The notes under the pieces are model-generated. The model was not told the DNA's origin. It saw only the letters and a list, made by a program, of their open reading frames with translations, and ran no database searches. A DNA stretch of 14,609 nt from Gammaproteobacteria bacterium (GTDB taxonomy: Bacteria; Pseudomonadota; Gammaproteobacteria; DAOWEP01), in the NCBI GenBank assembly GCA_030638455.1, contig DAOWEP010000006.1, positions 1 to 14,609 on the forward strand, read 5' to 3'. Below, one piece after another: positions 1 through 8,428 of the stretch (position 1 is the first letter of the stretch; each line of letters begins with the position of its first letter). A program made the position numbers and the translations under genes.

Positions 1-1845
1 AATAATAAAAGAAAGGAAGCTAACGAAGAGCTATTGGATATATCGATGCTTCCGATGGACGATGCGCTTACGTTTGATCTCCTGAAGCGTTGTGCAACCA
101 CCGCCGTTTTCCAGCTTGAGTCAAGGGGGATGAAAGACCTGATTAAGCGGCTGAAGCCAGATTGCTTTGATGAAATCATTGCGCTGGTGGCCCTGTTCCG
201 TCCCGGGCCGTTACAATCCGGAATGGTGGATGATTTTATCGATCGCAAGCATGGGGCAAGGGTTGAATACCCACATCCAGACGTAGAGCCCATCCTTAAA
301 CCTACTTATGGGGTAATCCTGTATCAGGAGCAGGTGATGCAGATCGCCCAGGTGCTGGCCGGTTACACGTTGGGTGGTGCGGATATGTTGCGCCGTGCCA
401 TGGGTAAGAAAAAACCTGAGGAAATGGAAAAGCAAAGGAGTATTTTTACAGAAGGTGCAGTCAAGCGTGGAGTAGAAGAAAAAACGGCCACCTATATTTT
501 TGATCTGATGGAAAAGTTTGCCGGGTATGGGTTTAATAAATCACACTCAGCCGCCTATGCACTCATTTCCTATCAAACCGCCTGGCTCAAGTCCCATTAT
601 CCATCTGAGTTTATGGCGGCTGTATTGTCGTCAGATATGGATAATACAGACAAGGTCGTCACCTTGATTTATGAATGTCGGAGTATGGATCTTAAAATTG
701 AACCTCCTTGTGTGAATGAATCTGAATATATGTTTACCGTATCAGAAGATGATGCGGTGATTTATGGATTGGGAGCAATCAAGGGCGTAGGTGAGGCAGC
801 CATAGAAAACATTTATAATGAGCGTAAGGCAAATGGTGACTTTTCGGACCTGTTCGATTTTTGTCGAAGGATCGACATGCGTAAGGTAAATAAACGTGTG
901 TTGGAGGCGCTGATACGCTCTGGCGCTATGGATGATTTGGGAGAAAACCGCGCAACCTTGATGGCGCAATTACCAGATGCAGTTAAAGCGGCAGAACAAC
1001 ATAGTCATAATCATGCGGCGGGAATTGATGACTTGTTTGGTAGTGATCTTCCAGGTAGTGAAAGGGTTCAGGAGCAGACAGATCGTTTGAAACTGCCTCC
1101 ATGGGATGATGAGAAGAGCTTGTTGGAAGAAAAAGAGGCGCTTGGGATGTTTCTTTCTGGTCACCCAATTGCTCATTATAAAGATGAACTGGCAGGATTA
1201 GTTACTGGGCAAATTGCGGAACTGTTAGCAGATGCTGCCTCGTTATCAGACAGTAGTACAGGCGCTAGTACAGGTTCAGGAGCTGCTTCAGGTTATGGTT
1301 ATGGTTCTCAAAAAGAGAACCAGGGACGTGATGTGTTGGTCGCAGGGTTTGTAATGTCTATTAGTATCATTAACATGCGTCGCGGAAAAAAGGTAATTAT
1401 TGTTCTGGAAGACAGTTCTGCCAAGACTGAAGTAACTTTATTTTCGGATGCGTATGAAAAATACAAGGATTTTATAGTAAAAAATAAGTCAATAGTGGTT
1501 AAGGGTAAATTGGGTCCTGATAATTATGCAAGTGATGGATATAGTATCAGGATAGGTGCCAAGGAGGATGCCATGTACACAATTGATCAGGCTTATAAAC
1601 AGTTTGCCAAGCAGCTTGTTATTAGCTTGGACTTAGAATCAGGCAAGAATGGGTTTGTATATTCCCTAGAAGATGTATTAAAACCCTATAGTAAAGGTCA
1701 ATGTCCTGTCTCAATAAAATACAGGGGAGAGATCGCTCATGGTTACTTTCCGTTGAGTAAGGAATGGTATGTGCAGCCAACGGATGACCTGTTGAATCGT
1801 TTACGGGATTTGGCAGGGAAAGAAAAAGTGGAGTTGATGTACTAG
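1..1845 (+). CDS. dnaE: DNA polymerase III alpha subunit (3' part; 5' end outside window)
   Basis: Catalytic subunit of the replicative DNA polymerase III. The frame is open from base 1, giving 614 codons up to the TAG, so this is the C-terminal half; the catalytic palm motifs lie upstream of the window. Visible in order: the fingers region with the very conserved stretch around VFQLESRGMKDLIKRL and FRPGPLQSGMVDDFIDRKHG; the segment GGADMLRRAMGKKKPEEM; GYGFNKSHSAAYALISYQT; a helix-hairpin-helix region (about bases 840-960); GIDDLF at 1021-1038, aligned by eye with the internal clamp-binding QADMF of E. coli DnaE; and an OB fold (about 1327-1560). A Ser/Gly-rich linker at about 1231-1323 precedes the OB fold and makes the C-terminal half some 30 residues longer than in E. 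coli, as I recall it. accA follows after 133 bases. Identity is certain; only the start is missing. Confidence 0.97.
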   Translation, partial: NNKRKEANEELLDISMLPMDDALTFDLLKRCATTAVFQLESRGMKDLIKRLKPDCFDEIIALVALFRPGPLQSGMVDDFIDRKHGARVEYPHPDVEPILKPTYGVILYQEQVMQIAQVLAGYTLGGADMLRRAMGKKKPEEMEKQRSIFTEGAVKRGVEEKTATYIFDLMEKFAGYGFNKSHSAAYALISYQTAWLKSHYPSEFMAAVLSSDMDNTDKVVTLIYECRSMDLKIEPPCVNESEYMFTVSEDDAVIYGLGAIKGVGEAAIENIYNERKANGDFSDLFDFCRRIDMRKVNKRVLEALIRSGAMDDLGENRATLMAQLPDAVKAAEQHSHNHAAGIDDLFGSDLPGSERVQEQTDRLKLPPWDDEKSLLEEKEALGMFLSGHPIAHYKDELAGLVTGQIAELLADAASLSDSSTGASTGSGAASGYGYGSQKENQGRDVLVAGFVMSISIINMRRGKKVIIVLEDSSAKTEVTLFSDAYEKYKDFIVKNKSIVVKGKLGPDNYASDGYSIRIGAKEDAMYTIDQAYKQFAKQLVISLDLESGKNGFVYSLEDVLKPYSKGQCPVSIKYRGEIAHGYFPLSKEWYVQPTDDLLNRLRDLAGKEKVELMY

Positions 1846-1849
1846 CTTG

Positions 1850-1886
1850 AAGGAGTGCAGGGTTGATTCTTGTACTCATGACGTAA
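1850..1886 (+). other. Possible 7-codon mini-ORF with a strong Shine-Dalgarno sequence
   Basis: Directly after dnaE, AAGGAG (1850-1855) lies 7 bases before a TTG (1863) that opens a 7-codon frame reading MILVLMT and ending in TAA at 1884-1886. This is a better ribosome-binding sequence than accA or tilS has. It may be a leader peptide, or simply a chance purine run. No family can be assigned to so short a frame. Confidence 0.2.
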
Positions 1887-1900
1887 TAGAATTTCTAGTA

Positions 1901-1929
1901 TATTCTTAATCTTAACGTTCATATATAAT
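1901..1929 (+). promoter_or_regulatory. Possible sigma-70 promoter for accA
   Basis: A perfect -10 hexamer TATAAT lies at 1924-1929, about 50 bases before the accA ATG, in an AT-rich gap. No good -35 is at the right distance: the best are TATTCT (1901-1906, spacer 17) and TTCTTA (1903-1908, spacer 15), both poor. The -10 could be chance in such AT-rich sequence. Confidence 0.4.
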
Positions 1930-1978
1930 ACGAATACTTAAGTAATAGTTGACCCATCAAAACAATATACAAAAACAT

Positions 1979-2935
1979 ATGAATCTAAATTTCCTTGAAT
2001 TTGAACAACCTATAGCAGAACTTGAAGCCAAGATCGAGGAGTTGCGTCTTGTTGGGGTAGATAGTGAAGTTAATATTTCAGATGAGATTGCACGTCTTGA
2101 AGAGAAAAGCCGTACCCTGACAGAATCAATTTTTAAATCGCTTAGCTCCTGGCAGGTTTCACAGTTGTCACGTCACCCGCAGCGCCCATATCTGTTCGAC
2201 TATGTTGATGCAATTTTTACAGACTTCAAGCAATTGCATGGGGACAGAACCTATGCAGACGACAAGGCTATCGTTGGCGGGATTGCCAGACTCGAAGGTA
2301 AGCCCGTGATGATTATTGGTCAACAGAAGGGGCGTGACACCAAGGAAAAGGTCAAGCGTAATTTTGGTATGGCCAGGCCAGAGGGTTATCGTAAGGCATT
2401 ACGATTAATGCAATTGGCCGAGCGGTTTAAATTACCGATATTGACGTTTATTGATACTCCGGGTGCATACCCCGGTGTGGGTGCAGAGGAACGCGGACAA
2501 AGTGAGGCAATTGCACGTAACCTGTTTGTAATGTCTCAGCTAAAGACACCTATAATCTCAACGGTAATAGGTGAGGGTGGTTCCGGCGGCGCTCTGGCTA
2601 TAGGTGTTGCGGATTATATCCAGATGCTCCAATACAGTACCTATTCAGTTATTTCTCCTGAGGGATGTGCCTCTATTTTATGGAAGAGTGCAGAAAAGGC
2701 CTCGGATGCTGCTGAAGCCATGGGTATAACGGCTGACCGATTGAAAGCATTAAAGCTCATTGATGGCATTATAGAAGAACCCCTGGGTGGAGCGCACAGG
2801 AATCTCAGCGCCATGACCAAGTCTTTAAAGATTGCGTTAACGGATAGTCTGGAAAGGCTGGAAGAAGTTCCTGTTGAAAGGTTGTTACAGGTACGATATC
2901 AACGGTTGATGGAGTACGGCGTTTTTCAGCAATAG
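1979..2935 (+). CDS. accA: Acetyl-CoA carboxylase carboxyltransferase subunit alpha
   Basis: Alpha subunit of the cytoplasmic carboxyltransferase. With AccD it moves the carboxyl group from carboxybiotin-BCCP to acetyl-CoA to make malonyl-CoA, the first committed step of fatty-acid synthesis. The 318 residues match the family length (E. coli 319). Seen in sequence: N-terminal NLNFLEFEQPIAELEAKIEEL; RHPQRPYLFDYV (66-77); DDKAIVGGIARL (94-105); FIDTPGAYPGVGAEERGQSEA (157-177); the crotonase-fold glycine loop GEGGSGGALAIG (198-209); and SPEGCASILWKSA (226-238). I chose the ATG at 1979 because the family begins with M-x-LNFLDFEQP; a TTG 30 bases upstream is in frame but adds unrelated residues. 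No clear Shine-Dalgarno precedes the ATG. It lies between dnaE and tilS, as is common in gammaproteobacteria. AccD, AccB and AccC are not in the window. Confidence 0.97.
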   Translation: MNLNFLEFEQPIAELEAKIEELRLVGVDSEVNISDEIARLEEKSRTLTESIFKSLSSWQVSQLSRHPQRPYLFDYVDAIFTDFKQLHGDRTYADDKAIVGGIARLEGKPVMIIGQQKGRDTKEKVKRNFGMARPEGYRKALRLMQLAERFKLPILTFIDTPGAYPGVGAEERGQSEAIARNLFVMSQLKTPIISTVIGEGGSGGALAIGVADYIQMLQYSTYSVISPEGCASILWKSAEKASDAAEAMGITADRLKALKLIDGIIEEPLGGAHRNLSAMTKSLKIALTDSLERLEEVPVERLLQVRYQRLMEYGVFQQ

Positions 2936-2991
2936 TTCAAAGATGGATAACTCGGCTTTCTCGTCTTCCAGATTATATTAGTCTGTGAATC

Positions 2992-4347
2992 ATGTCATTT
3001 ACCCGTGAAAAATTACTTGCATCCCTAGGTGAATATAAGCAGTCACTTGCTGGCGTGCGTCATTTTTGGGTGGCCTATAGTGGCGGGCTGGACTCACATG
3101 TATTGCTGCACGCATTAGCCAATGCAGGCTCTGAATTAACAGAGCTGGTTCCAGATATACTGATTCGCGCAATACATATTCATCATGGTCTGAATAAGGA
3201 TGCAGACCAGTGGCAGGCGCATTGTGTATCTGTTTGTCAGTCTCTATCAATCCCCCTTGAAGCAGTAAATGTGGACGCGAGACCGGCACAGGGAGAAAGT
3301 CCGGAGGCCGCTGCGCGTAATGCGCGCTATCAGGCTTTTGATCAATTTATACAAGCCGGGGATTGTTTGTTAACCGCGCATCATCAGGATGACCAGGCAG
3401 AGACCGTGTTACTGCAATTACTGCGCGGCAGTGGTCCACGTGGCCTGGCCGCCATGCCGGCCTGTACAGAGTTTGGGGAGGGTTGGCATGCGCGGCCATT
3501 GCTGGATTTCAGCCGTTCCGAGTTGCAGGATTATGCGCAACAAAAGGGGCTGGAATGGGTTGAAGATAGCAGTAATGTAGATACTCGGTTTGACCGCAAT
3601 TTTATTCGGCATGAAATCCTGCCTGCATTAAAGAACCGATGGCCCGCAGCCGCTTCCACCATTTCCCGTGTGGCCGGGCATTCTGCAGAAGCCTCAAAAA
3701 TACTGGATGAAGTCGCAGGAATGGACCTGCAGGAAGTGCGTTTGCAGCAGGTCGGGCAACTGTCGGTTTCAGGACTGAAGCGTTTAACCAATATACGGAT
3801 GCGAAACTGTCTGCGCGTGTGGTTACATGAGCTGAACTTGCCCATGCCTACAGCGGCGCAACTCGGGCATGTTATCTGTGATGTACTGGATGCGGGGCAA
3901 GATGCCACTCCGCTTGTGCATTGGCAAGGGGCTGAGATCCGTCGTTACCGGGATGTCCTGTTTGCGATGAAACCCGTCACTGTACACGATGAAGCCCAGG
4001 TAATTGACTGGGACTGTCGGCAGCCATTATCTATCCCTGGTTTTTCAGGCAGGTTGCAGGCACAACCTGTTATGGGGAAAGGGTTACAGGCAGACCGCTG
4101 TTTGCAGGAGGGGGTTCAGGTTCAGTTTCGGCGCGGGGGCGAGGTTTGTCAGCCGGTCGGCAGATCGCATACTCACGCAGTAAAAAAAATGATGCAGGAA
4201 TATGGCGTGCCACCCTGGGAGCGTGACCGAATCCCGATGTTTTACCTGAAGGGTCATCTAGCAGCAGTAGGTAAGATGTGGGTTTGTGAAGGTTTTCAGG
4301 CACTGGAAGGTGAAAAAGGATTGGAAATGAATTGGCATGATAACTAA
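2992..4347 (+). CDS. tilS: tRNA(Ile)-lysidine synthase
   Basis: ATP-dependent ligase that joins lysine to C34 of the CAU anticodon of tRNA-Ile2, changing codon reading from AUG to AUA and charging from Met to Ile. It is essential in most bacteria. The 451 residues show the PP-loop ATP motif SGGLDS (30-35), IHIHHGLNKDADQW (61-74), the TilS signature AHHQDDQAETVLLQLLRGSGP (about 129-149), a DRNFIRHEILP segment near residue 200, the middle substrate-binding domain, and a C-terminal TilS domain with FRRGGE and VPPWERDRIPMFYL. The ATG at 2992 places the PP-loop about 30 residues in, as expected; no Shine-Dalgarno is evident. It starts 56 bases after accA and is probably cotranscribed. Confidence 0.95.
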   Translation: MSFTREKLLASLGEYKQSLAGVRHFWVAYSGGLDSHVLLHALANAGSELTELVPDILIRAIHIHHGLNKDADQWQAHCVSVCQSLSIPLEAVNVDARPAQGESPEAAARNARYQAFDQFIQAGDCLLTAHHQDDQAETVLLQLLRGSGPRGLAAMPACTEFGEGWHARPLLDFSRSELQDYAQQKGLEWVEDSSNVDTRFDRNFIRHEILPALKNRWPAAASTISRVAGHSAEASKILDEVAGMDLQEVRLQQVGQLSVSGLKRLTNIRMRNCLRVWLHELNLPMPTAAQLGHVICDVLDAGQDATPLVHWQGAEIRRYRDVLFAMKPVTVHDEAQVIDWDCRQPLSIPGFSGRLQAQPVMGKGLQADRCLQEGVQVQFRRGGEVCQPVGRSHTHAVKKMMQEYGVPPWERDRIPMFYLKGHLAAVGKMWVCEGFQALEGEKGLEMNWHDN

Positions 4348-4560
4348 AAGGGTATTTCTGGTTAATGAGGGGTTCCTTGATAATTACGGTATTCTTTCAT
4401 TGAGGAATGACAGGAAATCTGGTAACTTGTAGTCCCATTCGGTAGCCTTGTCGGGCATCCCTTTTTTTAGATCAATTTTTTTAGTGTACTTGCTTTTTAT
4501 ATAGCTCAAGGCTGTTTAAGTGAGCGTAGGGGTAAAATCTTTCATGAACACAGACATGAT
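4348..4560. other. tilS-pyrG intergenic gap with two T7 tracts
   Basis: This 213-base gap holds no recognisable gene. Its visible feature is a pair of seven-T runs, 4462-4468 and 4476-4482, each followed by AG and spaced 14 bases apart. Only a 3-base GGG-cat-CCC stem (4453-4461) precedes the first run, too weak to call an intrinsic terminator. TATATA at 4498-4503 could be part of a pyrG promoter but has no acceptable -35. Confidence 0.4.
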
Positions 4561-6222
4561 ATGACACGATTTGTTTTTATCACCGGTGGTGTTGTTTCTT
4601 CCCTTGGAAAGGGGATTGCATCCGCGTCTCTGGCTGCAATCCTTGAAGCTCGTGGGCTCAAAGTAACCCTTCTGAAGCTGGATCCCTATATCAATGTTGA
4701 CCCAGGCACCATGAGTCCGTTCCAGCATGGTGAAGTCTATGTTACAGAAGATGGTGCCGAAACAGATCTGGACCTGGGGCATTACGAGCGGTTTACCCAC
4801 GCCGTTATGTCCAAGAAGAATAATTTCACTGCAGGCCAGATATACGAAAGGGTTATTGCCAAGGAAAGACATGGTGATTATCTCGGCGCTACTGTGCAGG
4901 TAATCCCACATATAACAGATGAAATAAAATGTAGTATTGAAGCCGGTGCCGAAGGTGCTGACGTTGCCATGATTGAGATTGGTGGAACCGTGGGCGACAT
5001 TGAATCATTGCCCTTTATGGAAGCCATTCGTCAAATGGGTGTGCAGCTGGGGCATGATCGGGCTATTTTTATTCATTTGACGTTATTGCCATATATCCCT
5101 ACCGCCGGTGAGATCAAGACCAAGCCGACCCAACACTCGGTAAAGGAACTTCGCTCGATTGGTATTCAGCCGGATATCCTGTTATGCCGCGCCGATCGTC
5201 CGGTTCCCGAAAGTGAACGTAGCAAGATTGCGCTTTTTACCAACGTACAGGAAAAAGCGGTAATCTCAGCGATTGATGCACCAAGTATTTACCAGATTCC
5301 AATCCTGTTAAACCAGGAAGGCCTTGACGATATCGTTGTAGATAAGTTGAAGCTGGATGTTCCACCGGCAGACTTGTCGAAATGGGAACAGGTGGTCTAC
5401 TCATTCAATCATCCTGAGCGTGAAGTAAGTGTAGCGATGGTAGGAAAGTATATCGAACTGACCGAATCCTACAAATCACTAAATGAGGCATTAACACATG
5501 CCGGGATACAAACACGTACACGTGTAAATATTGAATATATCGATGCAGAGAAAATTGAAAGAGAAGGACCGGGTTGTCTGCAAAACATGGATGCTATATT
5601 GGTGCCGGGTGGTTTTGGTGAGCGCGGAGTAGAAGGGAAGATAGCAGCAGTAAGTTATGCGCGGGAGCATAAGATCCCCTATCTGGGCATTTGTCTCGGC
5701 ATGCAGGTAGCTGTGATTGAATTTGCCCGTGATTCAGCAGGGCTTGCAGATGCACACAGTACAGAGTTTGTGGCCAATACACCACACCCTGTCATCGGCC
5801 TGATAACGGAATGGCTGGATGCAACAGGAAACATAGAACAACGTGACAAGGACTCTGGTAAGGGTGGTACCATGCGTCTGGGTGCACAGGAATGCACGTT
5901 AAAGAAAGGTAGTCTGATTCATGCCCTCTATGGTAGCGACACCATAATTGAACGCCATCGGCACCGTTATGAATTTAACAACCAGTATCTTGATGCTCTG
6001 GAAAAGGCAGGTCTGGTCATTTCAGGTAGATCTACTGATGGTACTTTGGTAGAGATTGTTGAAGACCCGGAGCACCCCTGGTTTGTAGCGTGCCAGTTTC
6101 ATCCTGAGTTTACTTCCACACCGCGTGATGGCCATCCGTTGTTTACCGGGTATATCCGTGCGGCATGTAACCATCGTCAGCAACAGAATAGTAATGCCAG
6201 CAAGGTAAGCGAAATAAGATGA
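4561..6222 (+). CDS. pyrG: CTP synthase (glutamine hydrolysing)
   Basis: Makes CTP from UTP, ATP and glutamine, the last step of de novo pyrimidine nucleotide synthesis, in the cytoplasm. The 553 residues have both expected halves. The N-terminal amidoligase domain has the P-loop GGVVSSLGKG (9-18), the KLDPYINVDPGTMSPFQHGE stretch, and Mg-binding D71 and E140. The C-terminal class I glutamine amidotransferase has nucleophile C378 in YLGICLGMQ and the H514/E516 pair in QFHPEF, each one position before E. coli C379, H515 and E517. The family start MTRF-F-TGG fixes the ATG at 4561; no good Shine-Dalgarno is visible. Its last bases overlap the kdsA start (ATGA), which implies translational coupling. 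All key residues are intact. Confidence 0.98.
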   Translation: MTRFVFITGGVVSSLGKGIASASLAAILEARGLKVTLLKLDPYINVDPGTMSPFQHGEVYVTEDGAETDLDLGHYERFTHAVMSKKNNFTAGQIYERVIAKERHGDYLGATVQVIPHITDEIKCSIEAGAEGADVAMIEIGGTVGDIESLPFMEAIRQMGVQLGHDRAIFIHLTLLPYIPTAGEIKTKPTQHSVKELRSIGIQPDILLCRADRPVPESERSKIALFTNVQEKAVISAIDAPSIYQIPILLNQEGLDDIVVDKLKLDVPPADLSKWEQVVYSFNHPEREVSVAMVGKYIELTESYKSLNEALTHAGIQTRTRVNIEYIDAEKIEREGPGCLQNMDAILVPGGFGERGVEGKIAAVSYAREHKIPYLGICLGMQVAVIEFARDSAGLADAHSTEFVANTPHPVIGLITEWLDATGNIEQRDKDSGKGGTMRLGAQECTLKKGSLIHALYGSDTIIERHRHRYEFNNQYLDALEKAGLVISGRSTDGTLVEIVEDPEHPWFVACQFHPEFTSTPRDGHPLFTGYIRAACNHRQQQNSNASKVSEIR

Positions 6223-7052
6223 AGTTATGTGGTTTTGACGCGGGTCTGGAATATCCGTTTTTTTTGATCGCAGGGCCCTGTGTAATAGAAAGTGAGCAAC
6301 TGGCACTGGATACGGCAGGTAGACTCAAGGAGATCGCGGGGCAACTATCCATTCCATTCATCTATAAATCCTCCTTTGACAAGGCTAACCGTTCTTCATA
6401 TCAGAGTTTCAGAGGCCCCGGCCTGGAAGAAGGGCTTAAGATTCTGGATAAGGTAAAGCAGCAGATCGGGGTGCCTGTATTGACGGACGTGCATGAAGAT
6501 ACCCCTCTGGATGAGGTTGCCGCCGTTGTGGATGTATTGCAAACCCCGGCGTTTTTATGTCGACAGACCAATTTTATACAGAATGTTGCGAATCAGGGAA
6601 AGCCTGTCAATATAAAAAAAGGTCAGTTCCTAGCACCGTGGGATATGAAAAATGTGACCGACAAGGCAAAGGCAACCGGTAACAAACAAATAATGGTATG
6701 CGAACGCGGTGTTTCTTTCGGATATAATAACCTCGTTTCAGATATGCGTTCCCTTGCAGTAATGCGTGAAACAGAATGTCCGGTAGTATTTGATGCAACC
6801 CATTCGGTGCAATTACCCGGAGGACAGGGGAGCAGTTCTGGTGGGCAGCGTGAGTTTGTACCCGTGCTGGCTCGCGCGGCGATTGCGGCAGGGATATCTG
6901 GTATTTTTATGGAAACACATCCTGATCCGAGCAAAGCTTTGAGCGATGGGCCTAATGCATGGCCACTGGATAAAATGGAAAGTTTGCTGGAAACACTCAA
7001 GATAATTGACGGAGCAGTCAAGCAGCATGAGTTTCACGAAAACTCTATCTAA
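6219..7052 (+). CDS. kdsA: 3-deoxy-8-phosphooctulonate synthase, metal-dependent class
   Basis: Condenses arabinose 5-phosphate with phosphoenolpyruvate to give Kdo-8-phosphate, the precursor of the Kdo that links lipid A to the LPS core. The 277 residues have the motifs IAGPCVIES (17-25), KSSFDKANRSS (50-60), FLCRQT (112-117), KKGQFLAPWDMKNV (133-146), SFGYNNLV (166-173), DATHSVQLPGG (192-202) and METHPDPSKALSD (231-243). C21, H195, E232 and D243 sit exactly 10 positions after the four metal ligands I recall for the Aquifex aeolicus enzyme (C11, H185, E222, D233). The E. coli enzyme has Asn in place of the Cys and needs no metal. Start is the ATG overlapping the pyrG stop; eno follows after 85 bases. 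Confidence 0.97.
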   Translation: MKLCGFDAGLEYPFFLIAGPCVIESEQLALDTAGRLKEIAGQLSIPFIYKSSFDKANRSSYQSFRGPGLEEGLKILDKVKQQIGVPVLTDVHEDTPLDEVAAVVDVLQTPAFLCRQTNFIQNVANQGKPVNIKKGQFLAPWDMKNVTDKAKATGNKQIMVCERGVSFGYNNLVSDMRSLAVMRETECPVVFDATHSVQLPGGQGSSSGGQREFVPVLARAAIAAGISGIFMETHPDPSKALSDGPNAWPLDKMESLLETLKIIDGAVKQHEFHENSI

Positions 7053-7137
7053 TTAAAAGCCATTTTGGCGGACTGTTTCTTCGATTAGTATTTTTTAATT
7101 CAATAAAAGTAACTATAAAGGTAATGAAAGGTAAGTA

Positions 7138-8427
7138 ATGGCAAAGATTCTGGATATACGGGCAAGAGAGATTATAGATTCACGCGGCAACCCAACTGTT
7201 GAGGCAGATGTAATACTGGATGATGGGCAAATGGGCCGCGCAGCTGTGCCATCAGGCGCATCCACCGGAGAACTGGAAGCACTGGAGCTCAGGGATGGTG
7301 ACAACAAACGTTATGGTGGCAAGGGTGTATTAAAGGCCGTTGAAAATGTAAATACAAAGATCAAGAAGGCATTACTGGGTCAGGAGGTTTCTGACCAGAA
7401 GAATGTCGACCAGATTATGCTGGAACTGGATGGTACAAATAACAAAGCTCAACTAGGAGCCAATGCGATACTGGCTGTTTCGCTGGCGTCTGCGCACGCA
7501 GCGGCCAGAAGTGCGGGTCTGCCACTGTATTGTTATATAGATTCGATCCAGAAAAACCTGAATAAATATCAGCTCCCGGTACCTATGATGAATATCATTA
7601 ACGGGGGTGCGCATGCAGATAACAGCGTGGATCTGCAGGAGTTTATGATATTACCCGTGGGAGCACCAAGTTTGAGTGAGGCAGTGCGTTATGGCACAGA
7701 GGTCTTTCACTCATTGAAAAAGGTATTGAGTGGCATGGGTTTGAGCACCACGGTAGGTGACGAAGGTGGCTTTGCGCCAAACCTATCGTCCAATGAAGAA
7801 GCCATCGGCGTAATCTTGAAGGCGATCGAGAATGCTGGCTACCGTCCGGGAGAAGATATCTTTCTGGGGCTGGATGCAGCAAGCTCGGAATTTTATGAAA
7901 ACGGTATATACAATCTTGCATCGGAATCGAAAAAATTCAATTCAGAAGAATTTTCGGCCTACCTTGAAAACTGGGTAGACAAGTATCCTATTATTACCAT
8001 AGAAGACGGTATGGCAGAAGACGACTGGGATGGCTGGAAGGTGCTGACCGAAAAACTGGGTAAACGTGTACAACTGGTAGGCGATGACCTGTTTGTAACC
8101 AATACCGGGATATTCAAAAAAGGAATTGAGTTGGGTGTGGCGAATTCAATTCTTATCAAGTTTAACCAGATCGGAACACTGACTGAAACACTGGATGCCA
8201 TCAATATGGCAGAGCAGGCCGGTTATACGGCAGTGGTATCGCATCGCTCCGGCGAAACAGAAGACACAACCATAGCGGACCTTGCCGTGGCCACCAGTGC
8301 CAGTCAGATAAAAACCGGCTCACTTTCGCGTTCAGACAGGGTGGCCAAGTATAATCAGTTAATTCGTATAGAAGAGGAACTGCAAGGAAAGGCAAGCTAC
8401 GCAGGGCGAAGCGCTTTTAACCATTAA
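7138..8427 (+). CDS. eno: Enolase (phosphopyruvate hydratase)
   Basis: Interconverts 2-phosphoglycerate and phosphoenolpyruvate in glycolysis and gluconeogenesis; in many bacteria it also sits in the RNase E degradosome. The 429 residues match the family length. Catalytic and binding residues are all present: E209 in GDEGG, base K341 in LIKFNQIG, Mg ligands D246, E289 and D316, the SHRSGE loop (368-373) and K392. The ATG at 7138 has a reasonable Shine-Dalgarno (GAAAGGT, 7126-7132). The usual pyrG-eno pairing is interrupted by kdsA, whose route consumes the phosphoenolpyruvate that enolase makes. TATAAA at 7114-7119 resembles a -10 but lies too near the ATG to be convincing. An 8-base-pair hairpin follows the stop. 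Confidence 0.98.
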   Translation: MAKILDIRAREIIDSRGNPTVEADVILDDGQMGRAAVPSGASTGELEALELRDGDNKRYGGKGVLKAVENVNTKIKKALLGQEVSDQKNVDQIMLELDGTNNKAQLGANAILAVSLASAHAAARSAGLPLYCYIDSIQKNLNKYQLPVPMMNIINGGAHADNSVDLQEFMILPVGAPSLSEAVRYGTEVFHSLKKVLSGMGLSTTVGDEGGFAPNLSSNEEAIGVILKAIENAGYRPGEDIFLGLDAASSEFYENGIYNLASESKKFNSEEFSAYLENWVDKYPIITIEDGMAEDDWDGWKVLTEKLGKRVQLVGDDLFVTNTGIFKKGIELGVANSILIKFNQIGTLTETLDAINMAEQAGYTAVVSHRSGETEDTTIADLAVATSASQIKTGSLSRSDRVAKYNQLIRIEEELQGKASYAGRSAFNH

Positions 8428-8428
8428 G

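Noticed and set aside
1949..1960. TTGACCCATCAA as a possible FNR/CRP-type operator
   Set aside because: An FNR site needs TTGAT and ATCAA with four bases between (14 in all); this is 12 bases and lacks the right half-sites.
1949..1978. In-frame TTG upstream of the accA ATG, adding ten residues
   Set aside because: The family begins at M-x-LNFLDFEQP, which the ATG at 1979 reproduces; the added residues match nothing known in AccA.
3531..3908. 125-codon open frame on the minus strand inside tilS
   Set aside because: Cys/Ser-rich shadow of tilS, no domain and no ribosome-binding site.
4453..4468. GGG-cat-CCC plus T7 as a Rho-independent terminator of tilS
   Set aside because: The stem has only three base pairs and a 3-base loop, too weak to support an intrinsic terminator call.
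4516..4911. 131-codon open frame on the minus strand over the pyrG start
   Set aside because: Antisense to conserved pyrG codons with no family resemblance; a shadow frame.
6623..7021. 132-codon open frame on the minus strand inside kdsA
   Set aside because: It is wholly antisense to a clear kdsA, has Ser/Pro/Thr-rich composition of a shadow frame and no recognisable domain.
7059..7069. GCCA-ttt-TGGC hairpin after kdsA as a terminator
   Set aside because: Only four base pairs with a 3-base loop and no adjoining T run; likely chance.
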